From an uncultured Lachnospiraceae bacterium (lineage in GTDB: Bacteria; Bacillota; Clostridia; Lachnospirales; Lachnospiraceae), in NCBI GenBank assembly GCA_910586405.1, contig CAJUII010000156.1, positions 1 to 5,501 on the forward strand: DNA of 5,501 bases, in the 5' to 3' direction. The notes under the pieces are model-generated. The model saw nothing but the letters and a program-made list of their open reading frames with translations. It was not told the origin of the DNA and made no database searches. Position 1 is the stretch's first letter. Each line of letters starts with the position of its first letter. Below, in pieces: positions 5,005 to 5,501 of this stretch. The position numbers and the translations under genes were made by a program.

Positions 5005-5370
5005 GCTCGTATTGCTGGTGTTGACTTACCAAGAGAGAAGCGTGTAGAGATCGGTTTGACTTATATCTATGGCATAGGCAGAGTAAGCTCAAACAAGATT
5101 CTGGAAAAGGCAGGCGTCAATCCTGATGTTCGTGTCAGGGATTTGACAGATGATGACGTGAAGAAGATTAGCGCGATCATCGACGAAGAGTATATGGTTG
5201 AGGGTGATCTCAGACGTGAGATTGCACTGAATATCAAGAGATTACAGGAAATTGGATGTTATCGTGGTATCCGTCACAGAAAAGGACTTCCTGTTCGTGG
5301 TCAGAAGACAAAGACAAATGCAAGAACAAGAAAAGGTCCCAAGAGAACTGTTGCGAACAAGAAGAAGTAG
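5002..5370 (+). CDS. rpsM: 30S ribosomal protein S13
   Basis: S13 sits in the head of the small subunit, contacts the P-site tRNA and forms bridges to the large subunit. The 122 residues fit the usual length. The N-terminal MARIAGVDLPREKRVEIGLT and the helix-two-turns-helix region YIYGIGRVSSNKILEKAGVN at 21-40 are typical. So is the C-terminal basic tail, GCYRGIRHRKGLPVRGQKTK at 85-104 followed by NARTRKGPKR. The frame is open for 54 codons upstream of this ATG, but those would add residues that no S13 has and would run through the leader hairpins, so the start at 5002 is chosen. It is the first gene of the alpha operon; rpsK follows after 37 bases. Confidence 0.98.
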   Translation: MARIAGVDLPREKRVEIGLTYIYGIGRVSSNKILEKAGVNPDVRVRDLTDDDVKKISAIIDEEYMVEGDLRREIALNIKRLQEIGCYRGIRHRKGLPVRGQKTKTNARTRKGPKRTVANKKK

Positions 5371-5407
5371 TTTTAGTTTATAGAATGAGAAAGTAGGTTA
5401 GTTTAAA

Positions 5408-5501
5408 ATGGCTAAAAAGGTTGCAAAAAAAGTAACAAAAAAGCGCGTAAAGAAAAACGTTGAACGGGGACAGGCACATATTCAGTCATCATTTAACAAT
5501 A
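5408..5501 (+). CDS. rpsK: 30S ribosomal protein S11, 5' part (3' end outside window)
   Basis: The first 31 codons of S11, a small-subunit platform protein near the E-site mRNA path, run to the window edge. The start MAKKVAKKVTKKRVKKNVER is a lysine-rich extension common in Firmicute S11 and leads into GQAHIQSSFNN, the first conserved strand. About 100 more residues are expected beyond the window. The ribosome binding site is weaker than those of its neighbours: TAGGTTAG around 5394-5401, with AGGT at 5395-5398 nine bases before the ATG. The order rpsM-rpsK is the standard start of the alpha operon; in Clostridia rpsD, rpoA and rplQ usually follow, but they are not visible here. Confidence 0.97.
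   Translation, partial: MAKKVAKKVTKKRVKKNVERGQAHIQSSFNN

Noticed and set aside
1..5501. Search for a mobile element, defence system, CRISPR array, tRNA or rRNA
   Set aside because: Nothing supports these: all coding space is conserved spc/alpha operon genes, and there are no spaced repeats, transposase motifs or RNA-gene signatures.

Overview
The window is the distal part of the bacterial spc ribosomal-protein operon and the start of the alpha operon, all on the + strand. The order is rpsE (3' part), rpmD, rplO, secY, adk, map, a small KOW-type RNA-binding protein gene, infA, rpmJ, rpsM and rpsK (5' part). The gene order, zinc-lid adenylate kinase, zinc-ribbon L36, KOW gene between map and infA, strong GGAGG ribosome binding sites and moderate GC point to a Firmicute of class Clostridia. 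Lachnospiraceae is my best guess, but this is inference from gene order and protein character, not a database match.

Layout. Positions 1-2355 hold rpsE-rpmD-rplO-secY, tightly packed, with a stop/start overlap (TAATG) joining rplO to secY. A 186-base gap follows; it has no credible gene but carries a long, nearly perfect hairpin (2376-2420) and a 10-base direct repeat. Then come adk (2542), map (3213), the KOW gene (4017) and infA (4271); the KOW gene overlaps infA by one base in the same TAATG way. An 80-base gap before rpmJ contains the clearest promoter in the window: TTGCAT, 17 bases, TATAAT with an extended -10 TG. rpmJ (4570-4683) encodes a 37-residue L36.

The 318-base stretch 4684-5001 between rpmJ and rpsM has no credible gene. 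It is rich in inverted repeats: two hairpins just after rpmJ, a compact cluster of four hairpins at 4847-4926 flanked by ATTGG/CCAAT, and a further hairpin at 4952-4978 ending 10 bases before the rpsM Shine-Dalgarno. I read this as a candidate cis-regulatory leader of the alpha operon, perhaps responding to a ribosomal protein; it is the most interesting item here. rpsM begins at 5002 and rpsK at 5408.

Functionally the genes form one growth-related block: ribosomal proteins of both subunits, the Sec channel, adenylate kinase for nucleotide balance, methionine aminopeptidase for nascent-chain processing, and initiation factor IF-1. I see no mobile element, CRISPR array, tRNA, rRNA, defence system or novel enzymatic system. 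The novelty, if any, lies in the non-coding RNA structure and the little-studied KOW protein.
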